Under the pieces are notes generated by a model. It searched no databases. It was not told where the DNA came from and was given only the letters and a program-made list of their open reading frames with translations. From positions 1 through 55,607 of the forward strand of contig NZ_JAJCXB010000050.1 of NCBI RefSeq assembly GCF_020564935.1: 55,607 bases of DNA. Direction: 5' to 3'. This stretch comes from Streptomyces pinistramenti (GTDB lineage: Bacteria > Actinomycetota > Actinomycetes > Streptomycetales > Streptomycetaceae). Position 1 is the stretch's first letter. The number at the start of each line of letters is the position of its first letter. Positions 32,493 through 41,798 of this stretch are shown here, piece by piece. Made by a program: the position numbers and the translations under genes.

Positions 32493-33587
32493 TCACTCCT
32501 GCGCCGCGTGCGCGGGAGCCGCGTGCGTCTCGCGGCCCCCCGGATGGCGGTGCCGCCAGAACCAGAAGACCGCGCAGGACAGCACCGCCCAGCCGGCCAG
32601 CACCAGGAACGGGAAGAGGTGCTGGGAGCCACCGAAGTAGACCGCGGTGTGCTGGGCGTTGACCGAGGCGCCCGGGGGCAGCCACTGACCGATGTGTCCC
32701 AGGAGCGAGGGCAGCAGCGGCCAGGAGACCGCGCCGCCCGACGACGGGTTGCCCAGCAGCACCATCAGGCCCCAGGTGGGGATCATTGCCCAGCGGCCCA
32801 TCAGGGTGTTGAACATCGAGAAGACCATCCCGGACGTGAACATCGTCAGCGCCAGGATCAGCCAGGACTCCATGAACGGCAGGTCCAGCGCGCCCAGCCA
32901 CCAGTCCACCACCGCGGCGATGGCGAAGCCGCCGAGCAGGGCGTAGACGACGGTGAACGCGATCCGCTCGGCCGGGTTGAGCGCGCGGGCGTGCACGCTG
33001 AGCTGGATCGCGCCCACGAAGCCGATGATCACCGCGGCGAGGGAGATGTAGAACAGCGCCAGGCCGCGCGGGTCGCCCTGCTGCAACGGCCGGATGTCCT
33101 TGACCCGGACCGGCACCCCGACCGCCTCGCCGACCTGCGGAGCCGCCGTGGTCAGCAGCTGCGCCACCGACGCGCCCGATGCGCCCGCCACATCCAGCTC
33201 CACGCCCTTGCCGTGCGGCCGCAGGATCGCGAACATCTCCTGCTCCTCGACGGCCTTGCGGGCCTGCGCGTAGGTGTCGTAGCCGGTCAGCCGCAGCGAG
33301 GCGTTGAGCGCCTTCTCCATCCCGTCCGCGAACACCTTCTCGCGGGTCGGGACACCGTCCGGCGCGGTCTTCGCGCCGACCACGGCCGTCGGCACGTGCC
33401 GCGGGGTCGGGTTGGCCATGGTGTACGTGTACGAACCGGCGAACAGTCCGGCCGCCGCCGCGAGGATGAAGACCAGCACACAGGCGGGAAAGAACGGTGA
33501 CTTCTTGAAGGCCGCCCATTTCTCCGCACCGGTCAGGGCCCGCCCGTGGGCGCCGTGCGAGCCGGACGCACCGTGCTGATCAACCAT
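32493..33587 (-). CDS. Polytopic membrane protein, ABC-2/DUF3533-like
   Basis: This is a 364-residue membrane protein. One helix near the N-terminus (about 32-52) is followed by an extracellular domain of about 130 residues (VPTAVVGAKTAPDGVPTREKVFADGMEKALNA and QEMFAILRP), then five or six helices (about 185-345) and a short tail. This layout matches YhgE/Pip-like and DUF3533 proteins related to ABC-2 permeases. No ATPase gene is adjacent. ATG 33587 has no Shine-Dalgarno sequence; TTTAGC eight bases upstream suggests a leaderless transcript. Function is unknown; export of a small molecule or a cell-envelope role would fit the family. Confidence 0.75.
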   Translation of the reverse strand: MVDQHGASGSHGAHGRALTGAEKWAAFKKSPFFPACVLVFILAAAAGLFAGSYTYTMANPTPRHVPTAVVGAKTAPDGVPTREKVFADGMEKALNASLRLTGYDTYAQARKAVEEQEMFAILRPHGKGVELDVAGASGASVAQLLTTAAPQVGEAVGVPVRVKDIRPLQQGDPRGLALFYISLAAVIIGFVGAIQLSVHARALNPAERIAFTVVYALLGGFAIAAVVDWWLGALDLPFMESWLILALTMFTSGMVFSMFNTLMGRWAMIPTWGLMVLLGNPSSGGAVSWPLLPSLLGHIGQWLPPGASVNAQHTAVYFGGSQHLFPFLVLAGWAVLSCAVFWFWRHRHPGGRETHAAPAHAAQE

Positions 33588-33732
33588 ACGAACACGCTAA
33601 AGCACCCATCACAGACATACCCGTGCAGGTCCTCGCAGTGCGGTGCCGAACGGGCCGCCCGGCCCCTCTTCCGTCCCCGTACCGGCAAATCGTTCGCCAG
33701 CCGAATCGCCGAGGTGAGATCCTGGGGGTCGT

Positions 33733-36700
33733 ATGTCCAGTCAGCCTGCCTCCGCCCCGCCCGCCGGCGCATCGCCGGCCCTTCCCGCCCTGCTGGAGCG
33801 ACTGCCCGAGCTGATGCTGCGCGACCAGCAGCGGCTGGGGCGCCGGCTCGACGGCGCGCGCCGGATCCACAAGCCCGAAGCCCGCGCGGCCGTACTCGCC
33901 GAGATCGCCGACGGCATGGCGGAGGCGGAGCTGCGGGTCGCCCAGCGGCGCGCCGCCGTGCCCGCGATCAGCTATCCCGAACAGCTGCCGGTCAGCCAGA
34001 AGAAGGACGAGATCCTGGAGGCGATCAGGGACCACCAGGTCGTGATCGTCGCCGGTGAGACCGGCTCGGGCAAGACCACCCAGATCCCCAAGATCTGCCT
34101 GGAGCTGGGCCGCGGCATCCGCGGCCTGATCGGGCACACCCAGCCGCGCCGGATCGCGGCCCGTACGGTCGCCGAGCGGGTCGCCGAAGAGCTGCAGACC
34201 CCGCTCGGCGAAGCGGTCGGCTGGAAGGTCCGCTTCACCGACCAGGTCGGTGCCGACACCCTCGTCAAGCTGATGACGGACGGCATCCTGCTCGCCGAGA
34301 TCCAGACCGACCGCGAGCTGCGCCAGTACGACACGATCATCATCGACGAGGCGCACGAGCGCAGCCTCAACATCGACTTCATCCTCGGCTACCTGGCGCA
34401 GCTGCTGCCCAGGCGGCCCGACCTGAAGGTCGTCATCACCTCGGCGACGATCGACCCGGAGCGCTTCGCACGGCACTTCGGCGCGTTCGCGACGGTGGAC
34501 GCCGCCGAGGAGCAGCCCGCGCCGATCGTCGCGGTCTCCGGGCGTACGTCTCCCGTCGAGGTCCGCTACCGCCCGCTGCTGGAGGAGGGCGGCCAGGAGG
34601 GGGACCGCGACCAGATCACCGCGATCTGTGACGCGGTGGACGAACTTCAGGCCGAGGGGCCGGGCGACATCCTGGTCTTCCTCTCCGGCGAGCGCGAGAT
34701 CCGGGACACCGCGGACGCGCTGATCAAGAAGAACCTCCGGTCCACCGAGGTCCTGCCGCTGTACGCACGCCTGTCGCACGCCGAGCAGCACCGCGTCTTC
34801 CAGCGCCACACCGGACGCCGCATCGTGCTGGCCACGAACGTCGCCGAGACCTCGCTGACCGTCCCCGGCATCCGGTACGTCATCGACCCCGGCATGGCCC
34901 GGATCTCCCGCTACAGCTTCCGCACCAAGGTGCAGCGGCTGCCGATCGAGCCGGTGTCGCAGGCCAGCGCCAACCAGCGCAAGGGCCGCTGCGGCCGTAC
35001 CAGCGACGGCATCTGCATCCGGCTGTACTCCGAGGACGACTTCCTCAGCCGCCCGGAGTTCACCGACGCCGAGATCCTGCGGACGAACCTGGCATCCGTC
35101 ATCCTCCAGATGACCGCGGCCGGCCTCGGCGACATCGAGAAGTTCCCGTTCATCGACCCGCCGGACCGCCGCAACATCAAGGACGGCATCGATCTGCTGC
35201 ACGAGCTGGGCGCGCTGGACGGCAGGCCGAAGGGCGGCAAGAGCCAGAAGGCGGGCCAGCAGCTGACCCCGCTGGGCCGCAAGCTCTCCCAGCTGCCGGT
35301 CGACCCCCGCCTGGCCCGCATGGTGCTGGAGGCGGACCGCAACAACTGCGTCCGCGAGGTCATGGTGATCGCCGCCGCCCTGTCCATCCAGGACCCGCGC
35401 GAGCGCCCTTCGGACAAGCAGCAGCAGGCCGACCAGCAGCACGCCCGTTTCAAGGACGAGACCAGCGACTTCCTGGCGTTCCTGAATATGTGGCGCTATG
35501 TGCGGGAGCAGCAGAAGGCGCTGTCGTCGTCCGCGTTCCGCCGCATGTGCCGCAACGAGTTCCTGAATTATCTGCGGATACGCGAATGGCAGGACATCTA
35601 CTCGCAGCTGCGCTCGGTCGCCAAGACCATGGGCGTTCATCTGAGTGAGCAGGACGCGGCGCCGGACCATATCCACACCTCACTGCTCTCCGGTTTGCTT
35701 TCGCATATCGGGCTGAAGGACACCGAGGCGAAGAACGAATATCTGGGCGCCCGCAACGCCAAGTTCGCGGTCTTCCCCGGCTCGGCGCTGTTCAAGAAGA
35801 CGCCGCGCTGGATCATGTCGGCCGAGCTGGTCGAGACGTCCCGGCTGTGGGCGCGGGTGAACGCCAAGATCGAGCCGGAGTGGGTCGAGCCCCTGGCCCA
35901 GCACCTGGTGAAGCGGACGTACAGCGAGCCGCACTGGGAACAGAAGATGGCCGCGGTGATGGCGTACGAGCGGGTGACGCTCTACGGCGTCCCGGTCGTC
36001 GCGCAACGCAAGATCACCTACGGGCGCATCGATCCCGAGGTCTCCCGCGACCTGTTCATCCGCAATGCCCTGGTCGAGGGCGACTGGCGTACGCATCACC
36101 AGTTCTTCCACGACAACCGCAAACTCCTCGGCGAGGTCGAGGAGTTGGAGCACCGCGCCAGGCGCCGCGACATTCTCGTCGACGACGAGACCCTCTTCGA
36201 CTTCTACGACCAGCGCATTCCGGCGGACATCGTGTCCGGCGCGCATTTCGACGCCTGGTGGAAGAAGAAGCGGCAGGAGGAGCCGGATCTCCTCAACTTC
36301 GAGCATTCGATGCTCATCAATGAATCCGCGGAGAGCGTCACCAAGGACGACTACCCGGATTCCTGGCGGCAGGGAAAGCTGAAGTTCAAGGTCACCTACC
36401 AGTTCGAGCCGGGCGCGGACGCCGACGGTGTGACCGTCCACGTCCCGCTCCAGGTGCTCAACCAGGTGGCGTCCGAGGGCTTCGACTGGCAGATCCCCGG
36501 CCTGCGCGAGCAGTTGGTGACCGAGCTGATCCGCTCGCTGCCCAAGCCGATCCGCCGTAACTACGTCCCCGCGCCGAACTTCGCCGCCCGTTTCCTGGAC
36601 ACCACGGTGCCGCTCCAGGGCGCGCTGACCACCTCGCTGGCCGCGGGCCTCCAGCGGATGGTGGGCGTACCGGTGACGGCCGCGGACTTCGACACCGCCA

Positions 36701-37770
36701 AGGTGCCCGACCACCTCAAGGTCACCTTCCGGGTGGTCGACGAGCGGCGTCGCAAGCTCGCCGAGGCCAAGGACCTCGAAGCGCTGCGTCTCCAGCTCAA
36801 GCCGAAGACCAGGGCGGCCATCTCCAAGGCGTTCGAGCAGGCCGCCGAGCGCCCCGCCAAGGGCGGCAAGGGCGAAGGCCAGGCGCCGGCCGGTCCTGAG
36901 CAGCGCACCGGCCTGACCTCCTGGACGATCGGCGCGCTGCCGCGCACCTTCGAGACCCGGCGGTCCGGTCAGCCGCTGAAGGCATACCCGGCGCTCGTCG
37001 ACGAGGGCAGCAGCGTCGCCGTACGGCTCTTCGACACGGAGGCCGAGCAGCGGACGGCGATGTGGGCCGGCACCCGCCGCCTCATCCTGCTCAACATCCC
37101 CTCCAACCCCGCCAAGTTCGCCCAGAGCAAGCTCAGCAACCAGCAGAAGCTCGCGCTGTCCCGCAATCCGCACGGCTCGATCCCGGCGCTCTTCGACGAC
37201 TGCGTGACCGCGGCCACCGACCGGCTGATGGCGGCCCGCGGCGGCCTGGCATGGGACGAGGAGGCGTTCCGGAAGCTGTTCGACGGCGTCAGGGCCGATC
37301 TGGTGGACGCCACGATGCAGACCATCGGGCAGGTCCAGGAGGTTCTCGCGGCCTGGCAGGCGTGCGAGCGCCGGCTGAAGGCCACCGCCTTCCCGTCGCT
37401 GCTGCCGTCACTCGCGGACGTCAAGGAGCAGTTGGCCGCGCTGATCCGGCCGGGCTTCGTGACCGCGCACGGCGCCAAGCGGCTGCCGGACCTGATGCGC
37501 TATCTGGTGGCCGCCGACCGCCGCCTCCAGCAACTGCCCACCAACGCCGAGCGGGACCGCGCGCGGATGGCGAAGGTGAAGGAGATGCAGGACGAATACG
37601 CCTGGCTGCTGGAGCAGTTCCCCCAGGGACGGCCGGTACCGTCCGCCGCCCTGGAGATCCGCTGGATGATCGAGGAGCTGCGGGTGAGCTACTTCGCGCA
37701 TGCGCTGGGGACCGCGTACCCGGTGTCCGACAAACGCATCGTGAAGGCCGTGGACGCGGCAGCGCCGTAG
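33733..37770 (+). CDS. hrpA: ATP-dependent RNA helicase HrpA (DEAH family)
   Basis: This is a 1345-residue DEAH-box helicase, the normal length for bacterial HrpA. Motif I is AGETGSGKTTQIPK (about 107-120), motif II DEAHERSLNIDF (about 203), motif III SATID, and motif VI QRKGRCGRTSDG. The helicase-associated domain and the HrpA-specific DUF3418 C-terminal part follow (WSxxLDAWWKKKR-type region, then LPKPIRRNYVPAPNFAARFL). HrpA acts on mRNA and on stalled translation complexes in E. coli; the role in Streptomyces is not defined. ATG 33733 has GGGGG close upstream. It is divergent from the membrane-protein gene. Confidence 0.96.
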   Translation: MSSQPASAPPAGASPALPALLERLPELMLRDQQRLGRRLDGARRIHKPEARAAVLAEIADGMAEAELRVAQRRAAVPAISYPEQLPVSQKKDEILEAIRDHQVVIVAGETGSGKTTQIPKICLELGRGIRGLIGHTQPRRIAARTVAERVAEELQTPLGEAVGWKVRFTDQVGADTLVKLMTDGILLAEIQTDRELRQYDTIIIDEAHERSLNIDFILGYLAQLLPRRPDLKVVITSATIDPERFARHFGAFATVDAAEEQPAPIVAVSGRTSPVEVRYRPLLEEGGQEGDRDQITAICDAVDELQAEGPGDILVFLSGEREIRDTADALIKKNLRSTEVLPLYARLSHAEQHRVFQRHTGRRIVLATNVAETSLTVPGIRYVIDPGMARISRYSFRTKVQRLPIEPVSQASANQRKGRCGRTSDGICIRLYSEDDFLSRPEFTDAEILRTNLASVILQMTAAGLGDIEKFPFIDPPDRRNIKDGIDLLHELGALDGRPKGGKSQKAGQQLTPLGRKLSQLPVDPRLARMVLEADRNNCVREVMVIAAALSIQDPRERPSDKQQQADQQHARFKDETSDFLAFLNMWRYVREQQKALSSSAFRRMCRNEFLNYLRIREWQDIYSQLRSVAKTMGVHLSEQDAAPDHIHTSLLSGLLSHIGLKDTEAKNEYLGARNAKFAVFPGSALFKKTPRWIMSAELVETSRLWARVNAKIEPEWVEPLAQHLVKRTYSEPHWEQKMAAVMAYERVTLYGVPVVAQRKITYGRIDPEVSRDLFIRNALVEGDWRTHHQFFHDNRKLLGEVEELEHRARRRDILVDDETLFDFYDQRIPADIVSGAHFDAWWKKKRQEEPDLLNFEHSMLINESAESVTKDDYPDSWRQGKLKFKVTYQFEPGADADGVTVHVPLQVLNQVASEGFDWQIPGLREQLVTELIRSLPKPIRRNYVPAPNFAARFLDTTVPLQGALTTSLAAGLQRMVGVPVTAADFDTAKVPDHLKVTFRVVDERRRKLAEAKDLEALRLQLKPKTRAAISKAFEQAAERPAKGGKGEGQAPAGPEQRTGLTSWTIGALPRTFETRRSGQPLKAYPALVDEGSSVAVRLFDTEAEQRTAMWAGTRRLILLNIPSNPAKFAQSKLSNQQKLALSRNPHGSIPALFDDCVTAATDRLMAARGGLAWDEEAFRKLFDGVRADLVDATMQTIGQVQEVLAAWQACERRLKATAFPSLLPSLADVKEQLAALIRPGFVTAHGAKRLPDLMRYLVAADRRLQQLPTNAERDRARMAKVKEMQDEYAWLLEQFPQGRPVPSAALEIRWMIEELRVSYFAHALGTAYPVSDKRIVKAVDAAAP

Positions 37771-37839
37771 CCGCGCGGGGGCGCGAAGGGGCGCGGAAGG
37801 CGGGGGTACGGCCCGGGAGATGCGCCCGCCGGGAGCGGG

Positions 37840-37869
37840 TTCGACCGCACCCCCTGACCTGCTGTAGAG
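37840..37869 (+). promoter_or_regulatory. Promoter of the second tRNA-Asp gene
   Basis: TTCGAC (37840-37845) and TAGAGT (37864-37869) are spaced by 18 bases, 40 bases before the tRNA. Confidence 0.55.
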
Positions 37870-37908
37870 TCTTGTTTCGCAGCACCGCGCAAGCGGAAGC
37901 CGCACCAA

Positions 37909-37983
37909 GGTCCTGTGGAGCAGTTTGGAGTGCTCGCCACCCTGTCAAGGTGGAGGCCGCGGGTTCAAATCCCGTCAGGACCG
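37909..37983 (+). tRNA. tRNA-Asp (anticodon GTC), copy 2
   Basis: 75 nt, base-for-base identical to the tRNA-Asp at 32230-32304. It is a single-gene unit with its own promoter and terminator. Confidence 0.97.
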
Positions 37984-37988
37984 CAGTT

Positions 37989-38023
37989 GAACGGCCCGCA
38001 TCCGATGAGGATGCGGGCCGTTC
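37989..38023 (+). terminator. Terminator after tRNA-Asp copy 2
   Basis: GAACGGCCCGCATCC pairs perfectly with 38009-38023 around a 5-base loop, six bases after the tRNA. Confidence 0.88.
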
Positions 38024-38144
38024 TGCGTGTGCGGCGCCGCCGCTCCCCTCCCCCGGTGCCACCGTCCTTCCCTGACAGGCGTCTTGACGGCGACCGGCGC
38101 CGCCGGTACTCACAGAGGAAACGTGGGGCCGGGAGGTACGTGCA

Positions 38145-38378
38145 ATGAGGGCAACGCAGAGGCACGAGACCAGGGCGCTGCTGCGCGCCCATCTGTCGGC
38201 CGCGACGGGCTTTCGGCATCTGACCCGGCACTGCCCCGTCTGCCACCGACTGTTACGGCTCGCCCAGGAGCCGTATACGGCCCGTTCGGATGCCGCCACA
38301 GCTGCGGCCGCCCCGGACGCACCCGTGGCCCTCTGTGGGCCGCAGGCGACGAAGGGCGAAAGTCCCGCGACGCGGTGA
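38145..38378 (+). CDS. Small CxxC protein (DUF6274-like)
   Basis: This encodes 77 residues with ATG 38145 and GGAGG nine bases upstream. The N-terminal half is basic and helical (RHETRALLRAHLSAATGF). It leads to HLTRHCPVCHRLLRLA, a short Cys-x2-Cys-His segment that could bind zinc, although two more ligands are not obvious. The C-terminus is Ala/Pro-rich. I recall a Streptomyces family of this type beside bldC (DUF6274), but the number is from memory. Function is unknown. Confidence 0.75.
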   Translation: MRATQRHETRALLRAHLSAATGFRHLTRHCPVCHRLLRLAQEPYTARSDAATAAAAPDAPVALCGPQATKGESPATR

Positions 38379-38709
38379 CCAACGGAGCCTTGCCCATCAG
38401 CCGTGCGGTGGCAGGCTGGTGACGGGGCATCGGCGAACGGCCTTTACCTCGGCGGCAAGGGCACCTTCAAGCGCTGCGACGTGTGACGGGTGTCACCGAA
38501 CAAGTTTCACGGAGTGGGGAACTTACCCTCGCCCTACAACAGGTCAATTTAATATGTGCAATTGCACCCCTCTCCAGGACACCCAAACGAGACCGCCAGG
38601 TCTGTGACGGAGACCCTCTGGAGGGCGCGCAGAAGCATCGTGTGGACGCCGCCGCGACGGTGGCGTGACGGGCGACCTCCGGGCCTCCCGGAGGCCGCGC
38701 AGCGCGCGC
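38379..38709. other. Region between the CxxC gene and the bldC terminator
   Basis: No gene is supported. It contains an isolated minus-strand promoter (38520-38547), a 12-bp palindrome (GTGCAATTGCAC, 38556-38567) and an AT-rich patch that is unusual for this genome. Transcription from that promoter would run antisense into the CxxC gene. Confidence 0.5.
38520..38547 (-). promoter_or_regulatory. Orphan minus-strand promoter
   Basis: TTGACC (complement of 38542-38547) and TAAGTT (complement of 38520-38525) have a 16-base spacer, close to the housekeeping consensus. No minus-strand gene lies downstream, so an antisense or small RNA is the simplest reading. Confidence 0.5.
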
Positions 38710-38749
38710 ACAAAAAAGATCGCGCTGGACCCGGCGGAGTCCAGCGCGA
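38710..38749 (-). terminator. Intrinsic terminator of bldC
   Basis: On the minus strand a 13-bp stem (GATCGCGCTGGAC with its complement) and an 8-base loop are followed by six T residues. This is the most canonical terminator in the window. It gives bldC a 3' untranslated region of about 160-190 nt. Confidence 0.93.
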
Positions 38750-38906
38750 TCGATGACGTACCCAGATGCTGCGGGTGTGGGCCCGTTGGGGCGGGCGCCG
38801 CGTCGTATGGAGCTGTGTGGAGCGTGGTGAAGCGGGTGGAGCCAGTGGTGCTGCACGGGCGTTCTGCGGGTTGGGGGCCCCGAAAACAGCCCGGTTATGC
38901 GGTTAT

Positions 38907-39113
38907 TCAGGCCTCGCTGCGCTGCTGCGGGATACCCGCGAGCAGTGCGCGGACCTCAGCCTCGCGGTAACGCCGATGCCCTCCGAGCGTACGGATGGAC
39001 GTGAGCTTGCCTGCCTTGGCCCAGCGGGTCACCGTCTTCGGGTCCACGCGGAACATCGTGGCAACCTCAGCGGGGGTAAGCAGCGGCTCGGCGTCAGGGG
39101 TGCGAGCGGTCAT
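38907..39113 (-). CDS. bldC: Developmental regulator BldC
   Basis: This is a 68-residue MerR-like DNA-binding protein, the full known length of BldC. It has LLTPAEVATMFRVDPKTVTRWAKAGKL as helix-turn-helix and TLGGHRRYREAEVRALL as the wing and following helix. BldC binds head-to-tail on direct repeats and keeps Streptomyces in vegetative growth, delaying entry into development. ATG 39113 has GAGGAGG seven bases upstream. The upstream region is long (over 500 bases), consistent with complex control. The gene is monocistronic with its own strong terminator. Confidence 0.97.
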   Translation of the reverse strand: MTARTPDAEPLLTPAEVATMFRVDPKTVTRWAKAGKLTSIRTLGGHRRYREAEVRALLAGIPQQRSEA

Positions 39114-39637
39114 GAGCGGCCTCCTCGGGAGAACCGAACCATCACGGTTCTTTCCTCTAAATTCTGCACCTTGACCCGCGTTGCCCGAAATGGCGGACGC
39201 GGGCCGAGTCGGTTATAGGACGAACGGCTTGTCCTCGGCACTACAACTACACCATCTGTCCAGCCACGTCGGCCAAACCGATGGAATTGCCCTCTCAGGT
39301 GTTCAACCTCGGCGGAAGCCGATGGACCATGCCATAGCGGACAGTCACGCCACCGTGACGATCAGTCACAAGGTGATCAGGCGTCACTAGACCCCTCAAG
39401 GAGCGCAATACCGATCTGTCCGCCCATAGTTAGACGGAAGGAGCCCATCCCAGGCTCCTTGTCCTATTTTGGCACGAGGACCTAGCTTGCGCGCAAGGCC
39501 CGAAGTCAGTGCTTTAGGTCACTGTTGGGGGAATAGCCCGGATCAGGACCTACGTCCTGAGAGGGAAAGCTTACGGGACGAGCGCGCTCCAAGATCATCT
39601 CGCAGCCCGGAAGCGCCGCCGACCCAACGGCGGCCGC
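39114..39637. other. Long region upstream of bldC
   Basis: These 524 bases separate bldC from the stop codon of the next leftward gene, so all are upstream of bldC. An AT-rich patch with GAATTTAGAGG (near 39152-39165 on the minus strand) may be the bldC -10 region. A hairpin AAGGAGCC-CATCCCA-GGCTCCTT at 39438-39460 is followed by GTCCTATTTT on the plus strand. I see no credible protein gene. Confidence 0.5.
39438..39460. terminator. Hairpin in the bldC upstream region
   Basis: An 8-bp perfect stem with a 7-base loop is followed by a T-rich stretch on the plus strand. It might end leftward read-through from the next gene or a small plus-strand transcript; which strand it serves is unclear. 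Confidence 0.4.
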
Positions 39638-40477
39638 TCAGCTGGAGAACTGGCGCTCGCGCACCGCCCGCCACCGGTCCGACAGCTTCTCGTACGCGGC
39701 GCCGGCCCGCTCACCGTCGCCGTCACGCAACGCCGCGAGCCCCTCCGCCACTTCCGCCGCCGAACGGTCACCGGCGAGCTGCTTCTCGGGCACCGCGTGC
39801 ACCAGGCCGCCGTAGTCCAGCTCCACCAGTGAGCGCGGGTGGAATTCCTCCAGCCAGCGCCCCACGTCCACCAGGCCGTCGATCAGCGGCCCCTCCTCCA
39901 TGGTGTCCCGCAGCGTCCGCAGCCCGCGCGCGACCCGGCGCCGCGCCTGCGCCATCGGCGTCCGGTAGCGCAGCAGCGGCCCGTCCTTCGCCTCCTTCTC
40001 GTACTCCCGCTCCGAGTCGTCGAAGAGGACGAACCAGCGGACCGGGACATGCCAGGTCGCCCCGCGGATCCAGGGCCTGGCGTCCGGGTTGCGCTCCTGC
40101 CACTCCTCGTAGTCGGTGGCCGCCTGCCGTCGCACCACCGGGGGCAGCGCGGCGTCCAGCACCGGCGCCGGCAGCAGCTCGGGCAGCTCCTCCAGCGCCT
40201 GCCAGCCGCGCAGCCGGGTGCGCCACGGGCAGATGCAGGGCACCTCGTCGACGAGCGCGACGAACGCGTCCGCGCTCTCGTGCACCGGTACCGGCACCGG
40301 CGGCGTGGGCAGCAGGTCGGCGAGCGCTCTGCGCTGCTCGTCCTGTGCCGTCGGGGTGTCGTCGCGCTTCGCGTACCGCGCCCAGTGGGAGCGCTCGGGC
40401 TCCGGGAATGCTGCCAGCGGCTCGTAGACCCGTAGGTATGCCGCATACGGGACCGTCACCGACGACGCCAAGGCCAC
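39638..40477 (-). CDS. Conserved hypothetical protein
   Basis: This encodes 279 residues from GTG 40477, with AAGGAG five bases upstream. It is soluble, acidic and helix-rich, starting with VPYAAYLRVYEPLAAFPEPE. A middle part has tryptophan-rich segments (WEERNPDARPWIRGATWHVPVRWFVLFDD-like) and CICPWRTRLRGWQALEELPELLP, which contains two close cysteines. The C-terminus forms a helical region ending in REFSS-like residues. I recall the same gene next to vdh in other Streptomyces, but no function is known and I recognise no catalytic motif. Confidence 0.8.
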   Translation of the reverse strand: MALASSVTVPYAAYLRVYEPLAAFPEPERSHWARYAKRDDTPTAQDEQRRALADLLPTPPVPVPVHESADAFVALVDEVPCICPWRTRLRGWQALEELPELLPAPVLDAALPPVVRRQAATDYEEWQERNPDARPWIRGATWHVPVRWFVLFDDSEREYEKEAKDGPLLRYRTPMAQARRRVARGLRTLRDTMEEGPLIDGLVDVGRWLEEFHPRSLVELDYGGLVHAVPEKQLAGDRSAAEVAEGLAALRDGDGERAGAAYEKLSDRWRAVRERQFSS

Positions 40478-40694
40478 GCACGCTCCTTCAAAGGGAAGTC
40501 CACCACCGGGAGTTGACGGGGACGTGTGCTCCCCCGCCGGGCCCCGGATACGGCAAATCGTCGCACGCCCGTCCCCCGCGAGTGGGTGATCCCCCGTACC
40601 GGGCCGATCATCGGGCCCCGGAGGTCTTACGCTCTTCCCGACCGGCCCTCCCCCACCCGTAGGAGGGCGTCCTCCGTGACTGGGAGTCACCACC

Positions 40695-41798
40695 GTGCCC
40701 GACGTACGTCCTTCTGCCGTCAGCGTCGACGGCAGCGTGCTGCACACCCTGTTCCGATCGGAGCAGGGCGGCCATGAACAGGTCGTTCTCTGCCAGGACC
40801 GCGCCAGCGGCCTCAAGGCCGTGATCGCCGTCCACAACACCGCCCTGGGCCCGGCCCTCGGCGGCACCCGCTTCCACGCGTACGCCTCCGAGGAGGAGGC
40901 CGTGCTGGATGCCCTCAATCTCTCGCGCGGCATGTCCTACAAGAACGCTCTCGCCGGTCTCGACCACGGCGGCGGCAAGGCCGTGATCATCGGTGACCCC
41001 GACGTGATCAAGACCGAGGAGCTGCTGCTCGCCTACGGGCGCGCGGTGGCCTCGATCGGCGGCCGGTACGTCACCGCGTGCGACGTCGGCACGTACGTCG
41101 CGGACATGGACGTCGTCGCCAGGACCAACAAGTGGACCACCGGCCGCTCGCCGGAGAACGGCGGCGCGGGCGACTCCTCGGTGCTGACCGCGTTCGGCGT
41201 CTTCCAGGGCATGCGGGCCTCGGCCCAGCACCTGTGGGGCGACCCGACGCTGCGCGGCCGCAAGGTCGGCGTGGCCGGCGTCGGCAAGGTGGGCCACCAT
41301 CTCGTCGGACACCTGCTCCAGGACGGCGCCGAGGTGGTCGTGACGGACGTCCGCGCCGATTCGGTCGACCGCGTCCGCAGCGCGCACCCCCAGGTCACGG
41401 CCGTCGCCGACACCGACGCCCTGATCCGCACGGAGGGTCTGGAGATCTACGCGCCGTGCGCCCTGGGCGGCGCACTGAACGACGTGTCGGTGCCGGCGCT
41501 GACCGCGAAGGTGGTGTGCGGCGCGGCCAACAACCAGCTCGCGCACCCCGGCGTCGAGAAAGATCTCGCCGACCGCGGCATCCTCTACGCCCCGGACTAT
41601 GTCGTGAACGCGGGCGGCGTCATCCAGGTGGCCGACGAGCTGCACGGATTCGACTTCGACCGCTGCCGGGACAAGGCCGCGAAGATCTTCGACACCACAC
41701 TGGCGATATTCGCGCGTGCGAAGTCGGACGGGATCCCGCCGGCCGCGGCCGCCGACCGGCTGGCCGAACAGCGCATGGCGGAGGCACGGCGCGCCTGA
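40695..41798 (+). CDS. vdh: Valine (branched-chain/Leu) dehydrogenase
   Basis: This is a 367-residue NAD-dependent amino-acid dehydrogenase of the Glu/Leu/Phe/Val family. The glycine-rich substrate site GGTRFHAYASEEEA is followed by the catalytic Lys in LDHGGGKAVIIGDP, the DVGTY segment, the NAD-binding GVAGVGKVGHHL, and CGAANNQLA near the C-terminus. It deaminates valine, leucine and isoleucine to 2-oxo acids, feeding branched-chain acyl-CoA for fatty acids and polyketides; ammonia regulates it in S. coelicolor. GTG 40695 has GGGAG nine bases upstream. It is a single gene, divergent from the conserved hypothetical. Confidence 0.93.
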   Translation: MPDVRPSAVSVDGSVLHTLFRSEQGGHEQVVLCQDRASGLKAVIAVHNTALGPALGGTRFHAYASEEEAVLDALNLSRGMSYKNALAGLDHGGGKAVIIGDPDVIKTEELLLAYGRAVASIGGRYVTACDVGTYVADMDVVARTNKWTTGRSPENGGAGDSSVLTAFGVFQGMRASAQHLWGDPTLRGRKVGVAGVGKVGHHLVGHLLQDGAEVVVTDVRADSVDRVRSAHPQVTAVADTDALIRTEGLEIYAPCALGGALNDVSVPALTAKVVCGAANNQLAHPGVEKDLADRGILYAPDYVVNAGGVIQVADELHGFDFDRCRDKAAKIFDTTLAIFARAKSDGIPPAAAADRLAEQRMAEARRA

